Below are positions 28,479 to 37,152 of a stretch of 64,000 bases of DNA, one piece after another. Position 1 is the first letter of the stretch, and each line of letters starts with the position of its first letter. The stretch is from Pseudoduganella aquatica (GTDB lineage: Bacteria; Pseudomonadota; Gammaproteobacteria; Burkholderiales; Burkholderiaceae_D): assembly GCF_009857595.1 (NCBI RefSeq), contig NZ_WWCU01000026.1, positions 24,653-88,652 on the forward strand, read 5' to 3'. The position numbers were made by a program, and so were the translations under genes. Under the pieces are notes generated by a model. It made no database searches. It saw nothing but the letters and a program-made list of their open reading frames with translations, and was not told where the DNA came from.

Positions 28479-29309
28479 TCAGAGGCAGGCGCCGATGGCC
28501 AGTTTTTCCGCCGACTCGTGCAGCGAGGGCGCATTGGCCGGCGGCTGCTCGCCCAGGTACAGTTCGGCGATCATGGCCTCGGTGACCTGCTCGCGCGGCA
28601 GGTCGAAGGCGATGCTGCCCTGTTTCAGCGCCACGATGCGGGGGAAGTTGGCCAGCGCCAGTTCCACCTGGTGCAGGCTGCACACCAGCGCGGCGTTGCG
28701 TTCGCGGGCTTCCTGCTGCAGCGTGGACAGCGTCAATTGCGACAGCGCGGGGTCGAGCGCGGACAGCGGCTCGTCCACCAGCAGCGCCTGCGCGTCCGAC
28801 AGCATCAGGCGCGCCAGGCCGCAGCGCTGGCGCTCGCCGCCGGACAGGCGGTCCACACGGCTATACAGCTTGTCGCCCAGGTTGAAGCGGGCCAGCGCGC
28901 GGTAGGCCGCTTCCGGCTCCACCGGCTTGACCAGCGAACGCAGGGCGCGCCACAAGCTCCAGTGCGGCAGGCGCGCGGCCAGCACCGCCGTCACCACGCG
29001 CTGGCGCGGCGGCAGCGGCGGCGTCTGCGGTGCCAGGAACAGGCGCGCGCGCAAACGGTGGCGGGCCGCGTTGTCCAGCGCCCACGGGTCGGCGCCGAAG
29101 GCCGTGTAGCGGCCGCCGTCGTCCGATTGCGGCTGGTGGTTGCAGGCCAGCGTGGCCAGCAGCGTGGTCTTGCCGGCCCCGGAAGGGCCGATCAGCGCAA
29201 GCTGCTCGCCCGGCGCAATGGCCAGGTCGATGGCGTGCAGCGCGGGCGCGCTGGCGGCGCCGGCATGGCGCACCGTCAGGCGCTCGAGCAGGTACAAAGG
29301 AGCGGACAT
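28479..29309 (-). CDS. PhnC-type ABC ATP-binding protein (putative selenate/phosphonate transporter)
   Basis: A 276-residue ATPase that powers the two PhnE-like permeases. Walker A is GPSGAGKTT (about 40-48), the signature LSGGERQRCGLARL (about 155-168) and Walker B ALLVDEPLSALDP (about 174-186), with switch His in CSLHQVE. The protein is slightly longer than usual PhnC at its C-terminus. It lies 10 bases downstream of the binding-protein gene in a four-gene transporter operon on the minus strand. Confidence 0.85.
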   Translation of the reverse strand: MSAPLYLLERLTVRHAGAASAPALHAIDLAIAPGEQLALIGPSGAGKTTLLATLACNHQPQSDDGGRYTAFGADPWALDNAARHRLRARLFLAPQTPPLPPRQRVVTAVLAARLPHWSLWRALRSLVKPVEPEAAYRALARFNLGDKLYSRVDRLSGGERQRCGLARLMLSDAQALLVDEPLSALDPALSQLTLSTLQQEARERNAALVCSLHQVELALANFPRIVALKQGSIAFDLPREQVTEAMIAELYLGEQPPANAPSLHESAEKLAIGACL

Positions 29310-29319
29310 GGATCGAATC

Positions 29320-30186
29320 TTATTTCTTCAGCAGGCCCGCGTTGACGGCGGCCGCTTCGATGGCGGTGTAGTTCTCGGCCTTGGTCGGAATGAACTTGGA
29401 GGCGCGCTGCAGGTCCAGGATGGCTTTGTCTTCCGGCTTGGATGCGTCCAGCGCCAGGAAGGCGTCGGTGATCTTCTTCTTCAGTTCCGGGTTCATGTCG
29501 GCGCGCACGGTCCAGTTGTAGTCATAGTAGCCGGGGGTAGTGTAGAACACGCGCACGGCGGCCGGGTCGACCTTTTTCTCGGCCACCAGCTTTTCCCATA
29601 CCGAGATGTTCAGCGCGCCCGCGTCCACCTTGCCGCCGGCAACGGCCGCCACGGTGGCGTCGTGCGCGCCGGAGAAGGCGATGCGTTTCAGGTCGGTGTC
29701 CGGATTGATCTTCGCGGCCAGCAGGAAGGAGCGCGGCATCAGGTGGCCGGAGGTGGACGACTCCGAGCCGAAGCTCAGGGTCTTGCCCTTCAGGTCATCG
29801 AGCTTGTTGATGGTTTTGCTGGTGGTGACGAACACCGAGCGGAATTTCTCGTCCTCGGCGCGCTGCACCAGCGGCACCACCTGGCCCTTGCTGCGGTCCT
29901 TGGCTTGCACGAAAGTGAAGCCGCCGAACCACACCATGTCCAGCTTGTGGTTGATCAGGCCTTCCACCGAGGCGGCGTAGTCGGTCACCGGGGTGAACTC
30001 GACCTTCATGTTCAGTTTCTTCTCCAGGTACTCGCCCAGCGGCTTGAACTTGCGCTGCAGTTCGGTCGGCGCTTCGTCCGGAATGGCGGACACGCGCAGC
30101 ACTTGCTGGGCCGGCGCCTGGGCGGCGGCGAACAGCAGGCTGGCGGCCATCAGGGATTTGACGAGGGTCAATGGAGAGCATTTCAT
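29320..30186 (-). CDS. PhnD-family periplasmic binding protein, putative selenate-type
   Basis: A 288-residue secreted protein; residues 1-27 are a signal peptide ending AQAPAQ. The mature N-terminus VLRVSAIPDEAPTELQRKF and the later VTDYAASVEGLINHK, WFGGFTFVQA and SESSTSGHLMPR match the PhnD branch that I know as 'putative selenate ABC transporter' binding proteins, which in other genomes sit beside selD or selenouridine genes. The classical phosphonate reading remains possible. Here the gene is divergent from egtD, with 163 bases between them, and selD is 18 kb away. Substrate is therefore an inference from sequence resemblance and the selenium-linked genes in this window. Confidence 0.8.
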   Translation of the reverse strand: MKCSPLTLVKSLMAASLLFAAAQAPAQQVLRVSAIPDEAPTELQRKFKPLGEYLEKKLNMKVEFTPVTDYAASVEGLINHKLDMVWFGGFTFVQAKDRSKGQVVPLVQRAEDEKFRSVFVTTSKTINKLDDLKGKTLSFGSESSTSGHLMPRSFLLAAKINPDTDLKRIAFSGAHDATVAAVAGGKVDAGALNISVWEKLVAEKKVDPAAVRVFYTTPGYYDYNWTVRADMNPELKKKITDAFLALDASKPEDKAILDLQRASKFIPTKAENYTAIEAAAVNAGLLKK

Positions 30187-30206
30187 GGAAGTTCCTTTTT
30201 GTAGTT

Positions 30207-30291
30207 GTTAAGCAGCCAATGTTAAGCGGCTAACGCAAGAATGCACGGCTTGGGCGCGGCGACACTGAAAATATGATATTCAGCTATGATA
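30207..30291. promoter_or_regulatory. Divergent promoter region between phnD-like gene and egtD with direct repeats
   Basis: Two direct repeats are visible. GTTAAGC[A/G]GC occurs at 30207-30216 and 30221-30230 (14-base period). TATGATA occurs at 30272-30278 and 30285-30291 (13-base period); the latter are also plausible -10 boxes toward egtD. They may be regulator sites serving both directions. No consensus for a named regulator was recognised. Confidence 0.35.
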
Positions 30292-30349
30292 GCAAAACTG
30301 TCATCGGCAGCAGGCTCGGTGATGGCCCATCAACTTGACTGAGCACACT

Positions 30350-31366
30350 ATGCCTATGTCCCGTACTGCGGCGATCCGCGTGATTTCGCCTGATATTCCC
30401 AGCCTGTCGTCCAGCGTTCCGCAGGGCAGTCCAGCCACCATCGCCGAGATCAGCACGGGCTTGCTGGCGGAGCGGGCTTACACTTCGCCCAAATATTTAT
30501 ATGACAGCCTGGGCTCCAAGCTGTTCGAAGCGATATGCGAGCTGCCCGAATACTATCCCACGCGCACCGAAGCGTCCATCTTTGAGCGTTACGGCAGCGA
30601 AATCGCGCAGGCGGTGGGGCTGGGTTCCACATTGATCGACCTGGGCGCGGGCAATTGCGCCAAGGCGGCCGGCCTGTTCCCGCTGCTGCACCCGGCGCAG
30701 TACGTGCCCATCGATATTTCGCGCGACTTCCTGAACGAGGCGGTGAGCCGGCTGCAGCAGCGCTTCCCGCATATTGAAATGACGGCGCTGGGGCTGGATT
30801 TCTCGCGCAGCTTCCATTTGCCGGCCAGCGTGCGGCCCGAGCGGCGCGTGTTCTTCTACCCCGGCTCGTCGATAGGCAATTTCGCGCCGCACGAGGCGAT
30901 CGCCTTCCTGCGCCGCATGCGCGCCAACGAGCAGGGCGACGGCGGCCTGCTGATCGGCGTGGACCTGGTCAAGGACGGCGCCGTGCTGGACGCGGCCTAT
31001 GACGACGCGATCGGCGTCACCTCGTCCTTCAACCTGAACATGCTGCGCCACCTGAACCACCTGACAGGCGCGGATTTCGACGTCACGCAGTGGCAGCACC
31101 GCGCCTTCTTCAACGCCGAGGAAAGCCGGGTGGAAATGCACCTGGAAGCGCGCGAGGCGCTGTCGGTGAGCTGGCCGGCCGGGGGGCGCCAGCGCTACGA
31201 GCGCCACTTTGCGCGCGGCGAGCGCATACACACGGAAGACAGCTACAAATACACGCGGCGCGGTTTTATCGACCTGCTGCAGGAAGCCGGTTTCGCCGCC
31301 ACGCATACCTGGACCGACGACGCGGAATGGTACGCCGTGGTGCATGCCAGAGCGATCGGTGAATAA
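30350..31366 (+). CDS. egtD: L-histidine N-alpha-methyltransferase (EgtD)
   Basis: A 338-residue SAM-dependent enzyme that trimethylates histidine to hercynine, the precursor of ergothioneine (and of selenoneine). The family hallmark YDSLGSKLFEAICELPEYYP, then TRTE (51-74), is intact, the SAM loop is DLGAGNCAKA (97-106), and PGSSIGNF with EDSYKYT follow further on. It is the first gene of an egtD-egtB pair (24-base gap). The ribosome site is weak; an in-frame TTG at 30335 and ATG at 30356 are alternative starts. It is divergent from the putative selenate transporter. Confidence 0.92.
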   Translation: MPMSRTAAIRVISPDIPSLSSSVPQGSPATIAEISTGLLAERAYTSPKYLYDSLGSKLFEAICELPEYYPTRTEASIFERYGSEIAQAVGLGSTLIDLGAGNCAKAAGLFPLLHPAQYVPIDISRDFLNEAVSRLQQRFPHIEMTALGLDFSRSFHLPASVRPERRVFFYPGSSIGNFAPHEAIAFLRRMRANEQGDGGLLIGVDLVKDGAVLDAAYDDAIGVTSSFNLNMLRHLNHLTGADFDVTQWQHRAFFNAEESRVEMHLEAREALSVSWPAGGRQRYERHFARGERIHTEDSYKYTRRGFIDLLQEAGFAATHTWTDDAEWYAVVHARAIGE

Positions 31367-31390
31367 AGTGACTATCAAGATGAATAAGCC

Positions 31391-32599
31391 ATGCAAATGA
31401 GCGGCCCCGCGCACTGGATAGCGCGCTACAACTCGGTACGCGAACGCTCGCTGGCGCTGGCCGAGCCCTTGTCGGACGAGGACTGCTGCGCCCAGTCCAT
31501 GCCGGATGCGAGCCCCATCAAATGGCACCTGGCGCATACTACCTGGTTCTTCGAGACCTTTATCCTGGAGCGCATGGAGGCGGACTTCGAGCCCTTCCAT
31601 CCCGCGTTCCGGGTGCTGTTCAATTCCTATTACAACGGCATCGGCGAAAAGCATCCGCGTCCGCAGCGCGGCCTGCTCACGCGGCCGTCGCTGGCCGAGG
31701 TGAAGGCCTTCCGCGCGAATGTGGATGCACGCATGGCGCGCCTGTTCGGCCTCGCGCTGGATGCGGCGCAGCGCGCGCAGCTGGAGATGCTGGCCACGCT
31801 GGGCCTGGAGCACGAGCAGCAGCACCAGGAACTGATGCTGACGGATGTGAAGCATTTGCTGGCGCAGAATCCCTTGCAGCCGGCCTATGCGCAGCAGGCC
31901 GGGGCGCGCAGCGAGGCCGGCGCGATGGAGTGGGTGGCGTTTGACGGCGGGCTGGCCGATATCGGTTACGGCGGCGACGGCTTCTGCTTTGACAACGAGC
32001 TGCCGCGCCACCGCCAGTATGTGACGCCGTTCGCGCTGGCTTCGCGGCTGGTGAGCAATGGCGAGTACCTGGCTTTTATCGAGGCGGACGGCTATGAGAC
32101 CGCGTCGCTGTGGCTGGCCGAGGGCTGGGACTGGGTGTGCACGCAGGGTTTGCGCATGCCGATGTACTGGCGGCGCGGCGAGGACGGGCAGTGGCTGGAG
32201 TTCACGCTGGCGGGTTTGCAGGCGTTGGACCTCGATGCGCCGGCCATGCATTTGTCGCTGTTCGAGGCGGACGCTTATGCCCATTGGCGCGGCGCGCGCT
32301 TGCCGACGGAGGGGGAGTGGGAGTTCGCTGCGCAGCAGGACGCACAGGAGCGGGGTGGGTTAAGGCAGATGTTTGGACACTGCTGGCAATGGACCAGCAG
32401 CAGCTATGCGCCTTATCCGGGCTATGAGACGGCGCCGGGCGCGCTGGGCGAGTACAACGGCAAGTTCATGCTGAACCAGTATGTGCTGCGCGGCTCGTCG
32501 TGCGCCACGCCGGCCGGGCATGCGCGCGCCAGCTACCGCAACTTTTTCCCGGCCGGTGCGCGCTGGCAGTTCACCGGCATCCGCCTGGCGCGCAAGTAG
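31391..32599 (+). CDS. egtB: Ergothioneine synthase EgtB (non-heme iron sulfoxide synthase)
   Basis: A 402-residue two-domain enzyme that joins a thiol donor to hercynine using O2. The N-terminal DinB-like domain has the three expected iron ligands: His49 in WHLAHTTWF and His141/His145 in EHEQQHQEL. The C-terminal FGE-sulfatase domain begins near 185 and includes RLVSNGEYLAFI, ARLPTEGEWEFA, FGHCWQWTSS and VLRGSSCATP. It therefore looks catalytically complete, in contrast to the second EgtB homologue at 49370-50581. The thiol donor cannot be settled from sequence, since EgtC and EgtA are absent from the window. A hairpin repeat follows 28 bases after the stop. Confidence 0.9.
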   Translation: MQMSGPAHWIARYNSVRERSLALAEPLSDEDCCAQSMPDASPIKWHLAHTTWFFETFILERMEADFEPFHPAFRVLFNSYYNGIGEKHPRPQRGLLTRPSLAEVKAFRANVDARMARLFGLALDAAQRAQLEMLATLGLEHEQQHQELMLTDVKHLLAQNPLQPAYAQQAGARSEAGAMEWVAFDGGLADIGYGGDGFCFDNELPRHRQYVTPFALASRLVSNGEYLAFIEADGYETASLWLAEGWDWVCTQGLRMPMYWRRGEDGQWLEFTLAGLQALDLDAPAMHLSLFEADAYAHWRGARLPTEGEWEFAAQQDAQERGGLRQMFGHCWQWTSSSYAPYPGYETAPGALGEYNGKFMLNQYVLRGSSCATPAGHARASYRNFFPAGARWQFTGIRLARK

Positions 32600-32627
32600 C
32601 GGCTTGGCCGTGCTGCCGGCGGCTCTT

Positions 32628-32662
32628 GGCGGGTTACGCGGTTTCCGCTAACCCGCCCTACG
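32628..32662. repeat. REP-like hairpin repeat, copy 1
   Basis: GGCGGGTTA and TAACCCGCC form perfect 9-base arms around a 12-base loop, followed by CTACG. The same arms recur after maeB, the MFS gene and the DEAD-box gene. This copy follows egtB and could act as a transcription terminator or mRNA stabiliser. Confidence 0.75.
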
Positions 32663-32663
32663 C

Positions 32664-32687
32664 GGTTGCGAGGTTGCGAGGTTGCGA
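32664..32687. repeat. Three tandem 8-base repeats
   Basis: GGTTGCGA is repeated three times without interruption directly after the REP-like hairpin and before the chemoreceptor stop codon. It is probably a slippage product with no evident function. Confidence 0.8.
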
Positions 32688-32706
32688 CGTCCTGCGGCTG
32701 GACGGC

Positions 32707-34302
32707 TTATGCCGCAAGGCGGCGCGGGGCGGGGCGGTGGCGCGCCTGGGCCGGGCCTTCCGCCAGGCGGAACTGGCTGACCACGTCTTTCAGCGCGCCG
32801 GCCTGGTCCTGCATGGCGGCTGCAGCGGCGGCGGCTTCTTCCACCAGCGCGGCGTTCTGCTGCGTGGTCTGGTCCATTTGCGAGATGGCGACGTTGATCT
32901 GCTCGATGCCGTCGGTCTGCTCGTTGTTGGCGAGCGTGATTTCACCCACGATGTCGCTCACGCGCTGGACGCTGGCCACCACTTCGTCCATGGTGCTGCC
33001 GGCCTGCTCCACCAGCTTGGCGCCCACATCGACTTTCTCGACCGAATCGGCGATCAGCTCCTTGATTTCCTTGGCGGCGCTGGCCGAGCGCTGCGCCAGG
33101 TTGCGCACTTCGGACGCCACCACGGCGAAGCCGCGCCCCTGTTCACCCGCGCGCGCCGCTTCGACCGCCGCGTTCAGCGCCAGGATATTGGTCTGGAAGG
33201 CGATGCCGTCGATGACGGCGATAATGTCCACGATCTTGCGCGAGGAGGCGTTGATCGAGCCCATGGTGTCGACCACTTGCGACACGACGCTGCCGCCGCG
33301 CTGCGCCACGGCCGACGCGCTGCGCGCCAGTTCGTTGGCCTGGCGCGCGTTGTCGCTGTTGTTGCGCACGGTGGTGGTGAGTTCTATCATCGAGGAGGCG
33401 GTCTGTTCCAGGGCGCTGGCCTGCGCTTCGGTGCGCGAGGACAAATCCATATTGCCGCTGGCGATCTGGCTGGAGGCGCTGGCGATGGCGCCGGTGCCGT
33501 TGCGCACCTCGCCGACGATGCGCGCCAGGCTGCTGTTCATTTCACCCAGCGCCCCCAGCAGCTGGCCGGCTTCGCAGCGCGTGTCGGCCTTGATCTGGCT
33601 GGTCAGGTCGCCCGCCGCCACGGCGCGCGCCACTTGCAGCGCATGGCCGATAGGGGCGGTGATGGAGCGCGTTACGCGCCAGGCGAAGGCCACGCCCAGC
33701 AGCAGCGCCAGCGCGCCCAGGCCTGCCATCATGCGCCCCGCCATGCTGATATTGTCTTTCACCAGGCCGCTGTGCTCGACGACGATGCCGCGCTGCAGAT
33801 CGTTGAGCTGTTTGACGCTGTTTTGCAGACTGCCCAGCGCGGGCAGGGTGTCGCTGCGCATGAACTGGGCGGCCTCGTCGCGCTGGCCGTCGGCGAGCAT
33901 TTTTGCCACCTTGCTGAAGGACTGCACGTATTGCGCGCGCTGGGTCTTGATGGCCGCCAGCAGCGTCTTGCCTTCGTCGCGGAAGACCAGTTTGTCCAGC
34001 ACTTCCAGTTCGGCGGAGATGATTTTCTTGTTGCCGTCGATCTGCTCCAGGATGCGCGCTTCGGCCGCCTTGTCGGTGGCGATGAACATTTCCAGCACCA
34101 GCGCCGAGTTGGCGCGCGTGGTGGCGGCGATGATGGCGGCGGCGTCGGCCTTGCGCCAGTCCTGGTCCACCATGGTGGCGTTCAGGTCGCCTATCTGCGC
34201 CAGCCGCTGCAGACCGATGCCGATCAGCACCGCCATCAGCAGCAGTACCATGCCAAATCCCAGTCCAAGCCGGGCGCCGATGTTCAGATTCGCCAGTTTC
34301 AT
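32707..34302 (-). CDS. Methyl-accepting chemotaxis protein with 4HB-type sensor
   Basis: A 531-residue chemoreceptor. TM1 about 11-31, a helical periplasmic four-helix-bundle region about 32-188 (typical 4HB_MCP start after MKLANLNIGARLGLGFGMVL), TM2 about 190-210, HAMP about 211-265, then the signalling coiled coil with tip IAFQTNILALNAAVEAARAG and GEQGRGFAVVASEVR. The C-terminus is Ala/Pro/Arg rich, with no CheR pentapeptide. It is paralogous in its cytoplasmic half to the receptor at 17802-19367. No ligand can be read from the sensor region. Confidence 0.9.
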   Translation of the reverse strand: MKLANLNIGARLGLGFGMVLLLMAVLIGIGLQRLAQIGDLNATMVDQDWRKADAAAIIAATTRANSALVLEMFIATDKAAEARILEQIDGNKKIISAELEVLDKLVFRDEGKTLLAAIKTQRAQYVQSFSKVAKMLADGQRDEAAQFMRSDTLPALGSLQNSVKQLNDLQRGIVVEHSGLVKDNISMAGRMMAGLGALALLLGVAFAWRVTRSITAPIGHALQVARAVAAGDLTSQIKADTRCEAGQLLGALGEMNSSLARIVGEVRNGTGAIASASSQIASGNMDLSSRTEAQASALEQTASSMIELTTTVRNNSDNARQANELARSASAVAQRGGSVVSQVVDTMGSINASSRKIVDIIAVIDGIAFQTNILALNAAVEAARAGEQGRGFAVVASEVRNLAQRSASAAKEIKELIADSVEKVDVGAKLVEQAGSTMDEVVASVQRVSDIVGEITLANNEQTDGIEQINVAISQMDQTTQQNAALVEEAAAAAAAMQDQAGALKDVVSQFRLAEGPAQARHRPAPRRLAA

Positions 34303-34391
34303 GCCATTCTCCAAATTGTTGCAGTGCAAAAATAGTATATCAATATATTTCGAGGACTGCCGGAAACTGGCGGCGGGCCGCAGGCCGGCGT

Positions 34392-35016
34392 TCAGGGCTG
34401 TGGTTTTTCCAGCGCCTCCAGCACTTGCAGCACGGCGGCGCTGACGGCTTCGGGCTGCGCGAACAGGAGGGGCAGGCCGGTGTCCGGCAGCGCCACGCTG
34501 CGTCCGCGCGTGGACAGGCTGGCCAGATGCTGCGCTGCGGTGGCCTGTGCAGCGTCGCTGCGCGCCAGCACCACCAGCGGCAGGTCGCCGAAGGTTTTGC
34601 GCGCGGTGCGCAGCTGGCTGGCGCTGGCGGGCAGGTTGTCGATTTCGGAGGCGCGCGAGCGCCAGTAGGCGGGCTTGGCTATTTGCGCCGCCTGCGCGGC
34701 AGCCAGCTTGACGCCGGTTTCGCCGCCGGGGGCGTAGGCGCAAGCCGGCGCTGCGGTTATCTTGCCGCTGCTTGCTGCGTCCAGGCAGGCCAGTGCGGTA
34801 TCGAGGGCCGCCGCTTGCGGGGCGGCCAGGGCCTCGTCCAGCGGCGGATCCACCAGCACCACGGGGCCGTCGATGCGCGCGTCCTTGATCAGGAAATTCA
34901 AATCCCTGCTGGCGTTACCCACCGAGGCGGCGCGCGTGCGCTTGGCCGGGCGGGGGTGCGGCGTGAGCGCTGGCGAAGAGGGAGTTTAAGAGGACAGCGG
35001 GGATCAGTTTGCGCAT
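34392..35016 (-). pseudogene. Decayed alpha/beta-hydrolase gene
   Basis: From ATG 35016 a plausible signal peptide is encoded (MRKLIPAVLLNSLFASAHA) but the frame stops at 34915. In a second frame, 34922-34392, 176 residues match the C-terminal half of secreted alpha/beta hydrolases: FLIKDARIDGPVVLV, then KPAYWRSRASEIDNLPASAS and FGDLPLVVLARSD. The strand 'VVLV' joins directly to 'DPPLDEAL', so the nucleophile elbow (normally GHSxGG) and the strand after it are deleted, apparently between two similar 'VLV' segments. The N-terminal core is also missing. It cannot be an active hydrolase. Confidence 0.65.
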
Positions 35017-35040
35017 GTGAGGACTCGGATAAAGGTACAA

Positions 35041-35061
35041 GGGCGCCCTCCTGGGGCGCCC
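35041..35061 (-). terminator. Hairpin downstream of leuA, probable terminator
   Basis: GGGCGCCC (35041-35048) pairs with GGGCGCCC (35054-35061) around a short loop, a very stable GC stem 40 bases after the leuA stop. The tail on the minus strand (TTGTACCTTT) is only moderately T-rich, so termination strength is uncertain. It could also terminate readthrough from the other direction. Confidence 0.5.
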
Positions 35062-35101
35062 TTCAATATCCGGCTCTGGCGGCGGCTGGCCGGGACGTTT
35101 T

Positions 35102-36802
35102 TTATGCGGCGGCGCCGGCGTCCGCCGGGGCGGAGGCTGCTTCGCGCTGCTTGATCTGGCGGTTGACGGCGCTCAGCACGGCCTTGAAGGAGGCGGTGAC
35201 GATGTTGCTGTCTATGCCCGCGCCGAACAGGGTGGGGCCGTTTTCCAGGCGCAGTTCAACATAGCAGGCCGCCTTGGCGTTGGCGCCGGAGCCGATCGAG
35301 TGCTCGTGGTAGTCCATCAGCTTGATGTCCAGGCCGAGCGCGTCGACGAAGGCGTCGATCGGGCCGTTGCCGCCGCCTTGCAGCGCCATGCTGGCGCCAC
35401 GGTGGCTAAGGGCGATGTCGATCTGCACCGGCTCGTCGCTGGTGGTGTCTTCCTGCATCTTGTGCGAGCTGTAGGCGTAAGGCGCGGTCTGCTCCAGGTA
35501 TTCCTGGCTGAAGATCTGGTGGATGCCTTCGGAGGTGATCTCCAGGCCGGTCTGGTCGGCCACGGCCTGAACGGCGCGGCTGAACTCGATCTGCAGGCGG
35601 CGCGGCAGCACCAGGCCGAAGTCCTGCTCGAGCAGATAGGCCATGCCGCCTTTGCCGGACTGGCTGTTCACGCGGATCACCGCGTCGTAGCTGCGGCCCA
35701 GATCTTGCGGGTCGATAGGCAGGTAAGGGATTTCCCAAGGCTGGTCCGGCTGCTGCTTGGCGAAGCCCTTCTTGATCGCATCCTGGTGCGAACCGGAGAA
35801 GGCGGTGAACACCAGGTCGCCCACGTATGGGTGGCGCGGGTGCACCGGCAGCTGGTTGCATTCCTCCACCAGCTTGCGCACGCTGTCGATGTCGGAGAAG
35901 TCCAGGCCAGGGTGCACGCCCTGGGTGTACAGGTTCAATGCCAGCGTCACCAGGTCCACGTTGCCGGTGCGCTCGCCGTTGCCGAACAGGCAGCCTTCCA
36001 CGCGGTCGGCGCCGGCCATGACGGCCAGTTCGGCGGCGGCGATGGCGGTGCCGCGGTCGTTATGCGGGTGCACGGACAGGATCAGCGAATCGCGGCGCTC
36101 CAGCTTGCGCGACATCCATTCGATCTGGTCGGCATACACGTTAGGCGTGCTGCACTCCACCGTCGACGGCATGTTGATGATCATTTTCTTCTGCGGGGTC
36201 GGTTTCCAGATGGCGGAAACGGCGTCGCAGATATGCTTGGAGAAATCGAGTTCGGTGGTGGAGAACGATTCCGGCGTGTATTCAAAGCCCCAGTCGGTCT
36301 GCGGATGCTGGGCCACCAGCTCTTTCACCAGCGTGGTGCCGGTGGTGGCGATGTTGGTGATCTCTTCGCGCGACATGCCGAACACCACTTTGCGAAACAC
36401 CGGCGCCACCGAGTTGTACAGGTGGACAATGGCGCGCTTGGCGCCCGCCGCCGCTTCCACGGTGCGGCGTATCAGTTCTTCGCGCGACTGGGTCAGCACG
36501 ATGATGGTGACGTCGTCCGGAATGCGGTCTTCGTCGATCAGCTTGCGCACGAAGTCGAAGTCGGTCTGCGAGGCCGAAGGGAAGCCCACTTCGATTTCCT
36601 TGATGCCGATCTTGATCAGCATGTCAAAGAAGCGCAGCTTTTTCTCCGGGCTCATTGGCTCGATCAGCGCCTGGTTGCCGTCGCGCAGGTCGGTGCTCAT
36701 CCAGATCGGCGGCTTGCTGATGACGGCGTTCGGCCAGGTGCGGTCGGTCAATTGGACAGCCGGGAAGGCGCGGTATTTCGCTGCTGGGTTTTGCAACATC
36801 AT
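35102..36802 (-). CDS. leuA: 2-isopropylmalate synthase
   Basis: A 566-residue enzyme that condenses acetyl-CoA with 2-oxoisovalerate, the first committed step of leucine synthesis. The catalytic barrel has STDLRDGNQALIEPM (36-50), the metal motif SVHPHNDRGTA, and GNGERTGN. The C-terminal regulatory domain (about 440-566) ends in an Ala-rich tail and gives leucine feedback. Length fits the longer, yeast-like LeuA class. AGGAG is 6 bases before ATG 36802; the next codon is also ATG. The gene lies downstream of a leader peptide rich in leucine codons, so attenuation control is likely. Confidence 0.93.
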   Translation of the reverse strand: MMLQNPAAKYRAFPAVQLTDRTWPNAVISKPPIWMSTDLRDGNQALIEPMSPEKKLRFFDMLIKIGIKEIEVGFPSASQTDFDFVRKLIDEDRIPDDVTIIVLTQSREELIRRTVEAAAGAKRAIVHLYNSVAPVFRKVVFGMSREEITNIATTGTTLVKELVAQHPQTDWGFEYTPESFSTTELDFSKHICDAVSAIWKPTPQKKMIINMPSTVECSTPNVYADQIEWMSRKLERRDSLILSVHPHNDRGTAIAAAELAVMAGADRVEGCLFGNGERTGNVDLVTLALNLYTQGVHPGLDFSDIDSVRKLVEECNQLPVHPRHPYVGDLVFTAFSGSHQDAIKKGFAKQQPDQPWEIPYLPIDPQDLGRSYDAVIRVNSQSGKGGMAYLLEQDFGLVLPRRLQIEFSRAVQAVADQTGLEITSEGIHQIFSQEYLEQTAPYAYSSHKMQEDTTSDEPVQIDIALSHRGASMALQGGGNGPIDAFVDALGLDIKLMDYHEHSIGSGANAKAACYVELRLENGPTLFGAGIDSNIVTASFKAVLSAVNRQIKQREAASAPADAGAAA

Positions 36803-36851
36803 GTGGTACTCCTGAGTCTTCTGAATTTTTGGAAGGTAAAGCGCATTCGAT

Positions 36852-36897
36852 GTGGCGCGGGCTGCCAGACGGCCACGGGACGCTAGGCCTGGCAACC
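36852..36897 (-). promoter_or_regulatory. Alternative hairpins of the leuA leader (possible attenuator)
   Basis: On the minus strand GGTTGCCAG (36889-36897, inside the last codons of the leader peptide) can pair with CTGGCAGCC (36860-36868). GTGGC (36872-36876) can instead pair with GCCAC (36852-36856), and the two structures exclude each other. There is no clear U-run after the second stem, so control could be through RNA folding and translation rather than classical termination. Confidence 0.4.
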
Positions 36898-36981
36898 GGT
36901 CGGTAGCGATAGCAGTAGCAGCGCGAAACCTTGAGAGGTGCGTGCGGTGCTACGGTGCGTGTGAATAGCCGTGGTGGACAT
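36883..36981 (-). CDS. leuA leader peptide with leucine codon run
   Basis: A 32-codon frame ends about 80 bases before leuA. Codons 21-26 are CTG CTA CTG CTA TCG CTA: four leucines in a row, then Ser and a fifth leucine, three of them the rare CTA codon. The peptide reads MSTTAIHTHRSTARTSQGF, then ALLLLSLPTGCQA. An AGGAAAG element lies about 10 bases upstream of the ATG. Ribosome stalling at these codons when leucyl-tRNA is short would change the hairpins described at 36852-36897. This is the classic design of amino-acid operon attenuation. Confidence 0.75.
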   Translation of the reverse strand: MSTTAIHTHRSTARTSQGFALLLLSLPTGCQA

Positions 36982-37152
36982 CGGTGCAAACTTTCCTGAT
37001 TTTTTGGGAGACTTGCGCAGCTTGTGGCCGGCGCAGGGGTACAACTGAGACGTGCTTTTTAGGCGCGTGCTAGTAGGCGCAGCGCTAGCGATAGGGCGCT
37101 AGGAGCCGGCAGCAGGAAAGCGGATAGGTGCGGATGCGGGAACATGGGCTTT

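Noticed and set aside
30187..30349. PHO box before the phnD-like gene
   Set aside because: A single CTGTCAT near 30298 is present but there is no second half-site at the right distance.
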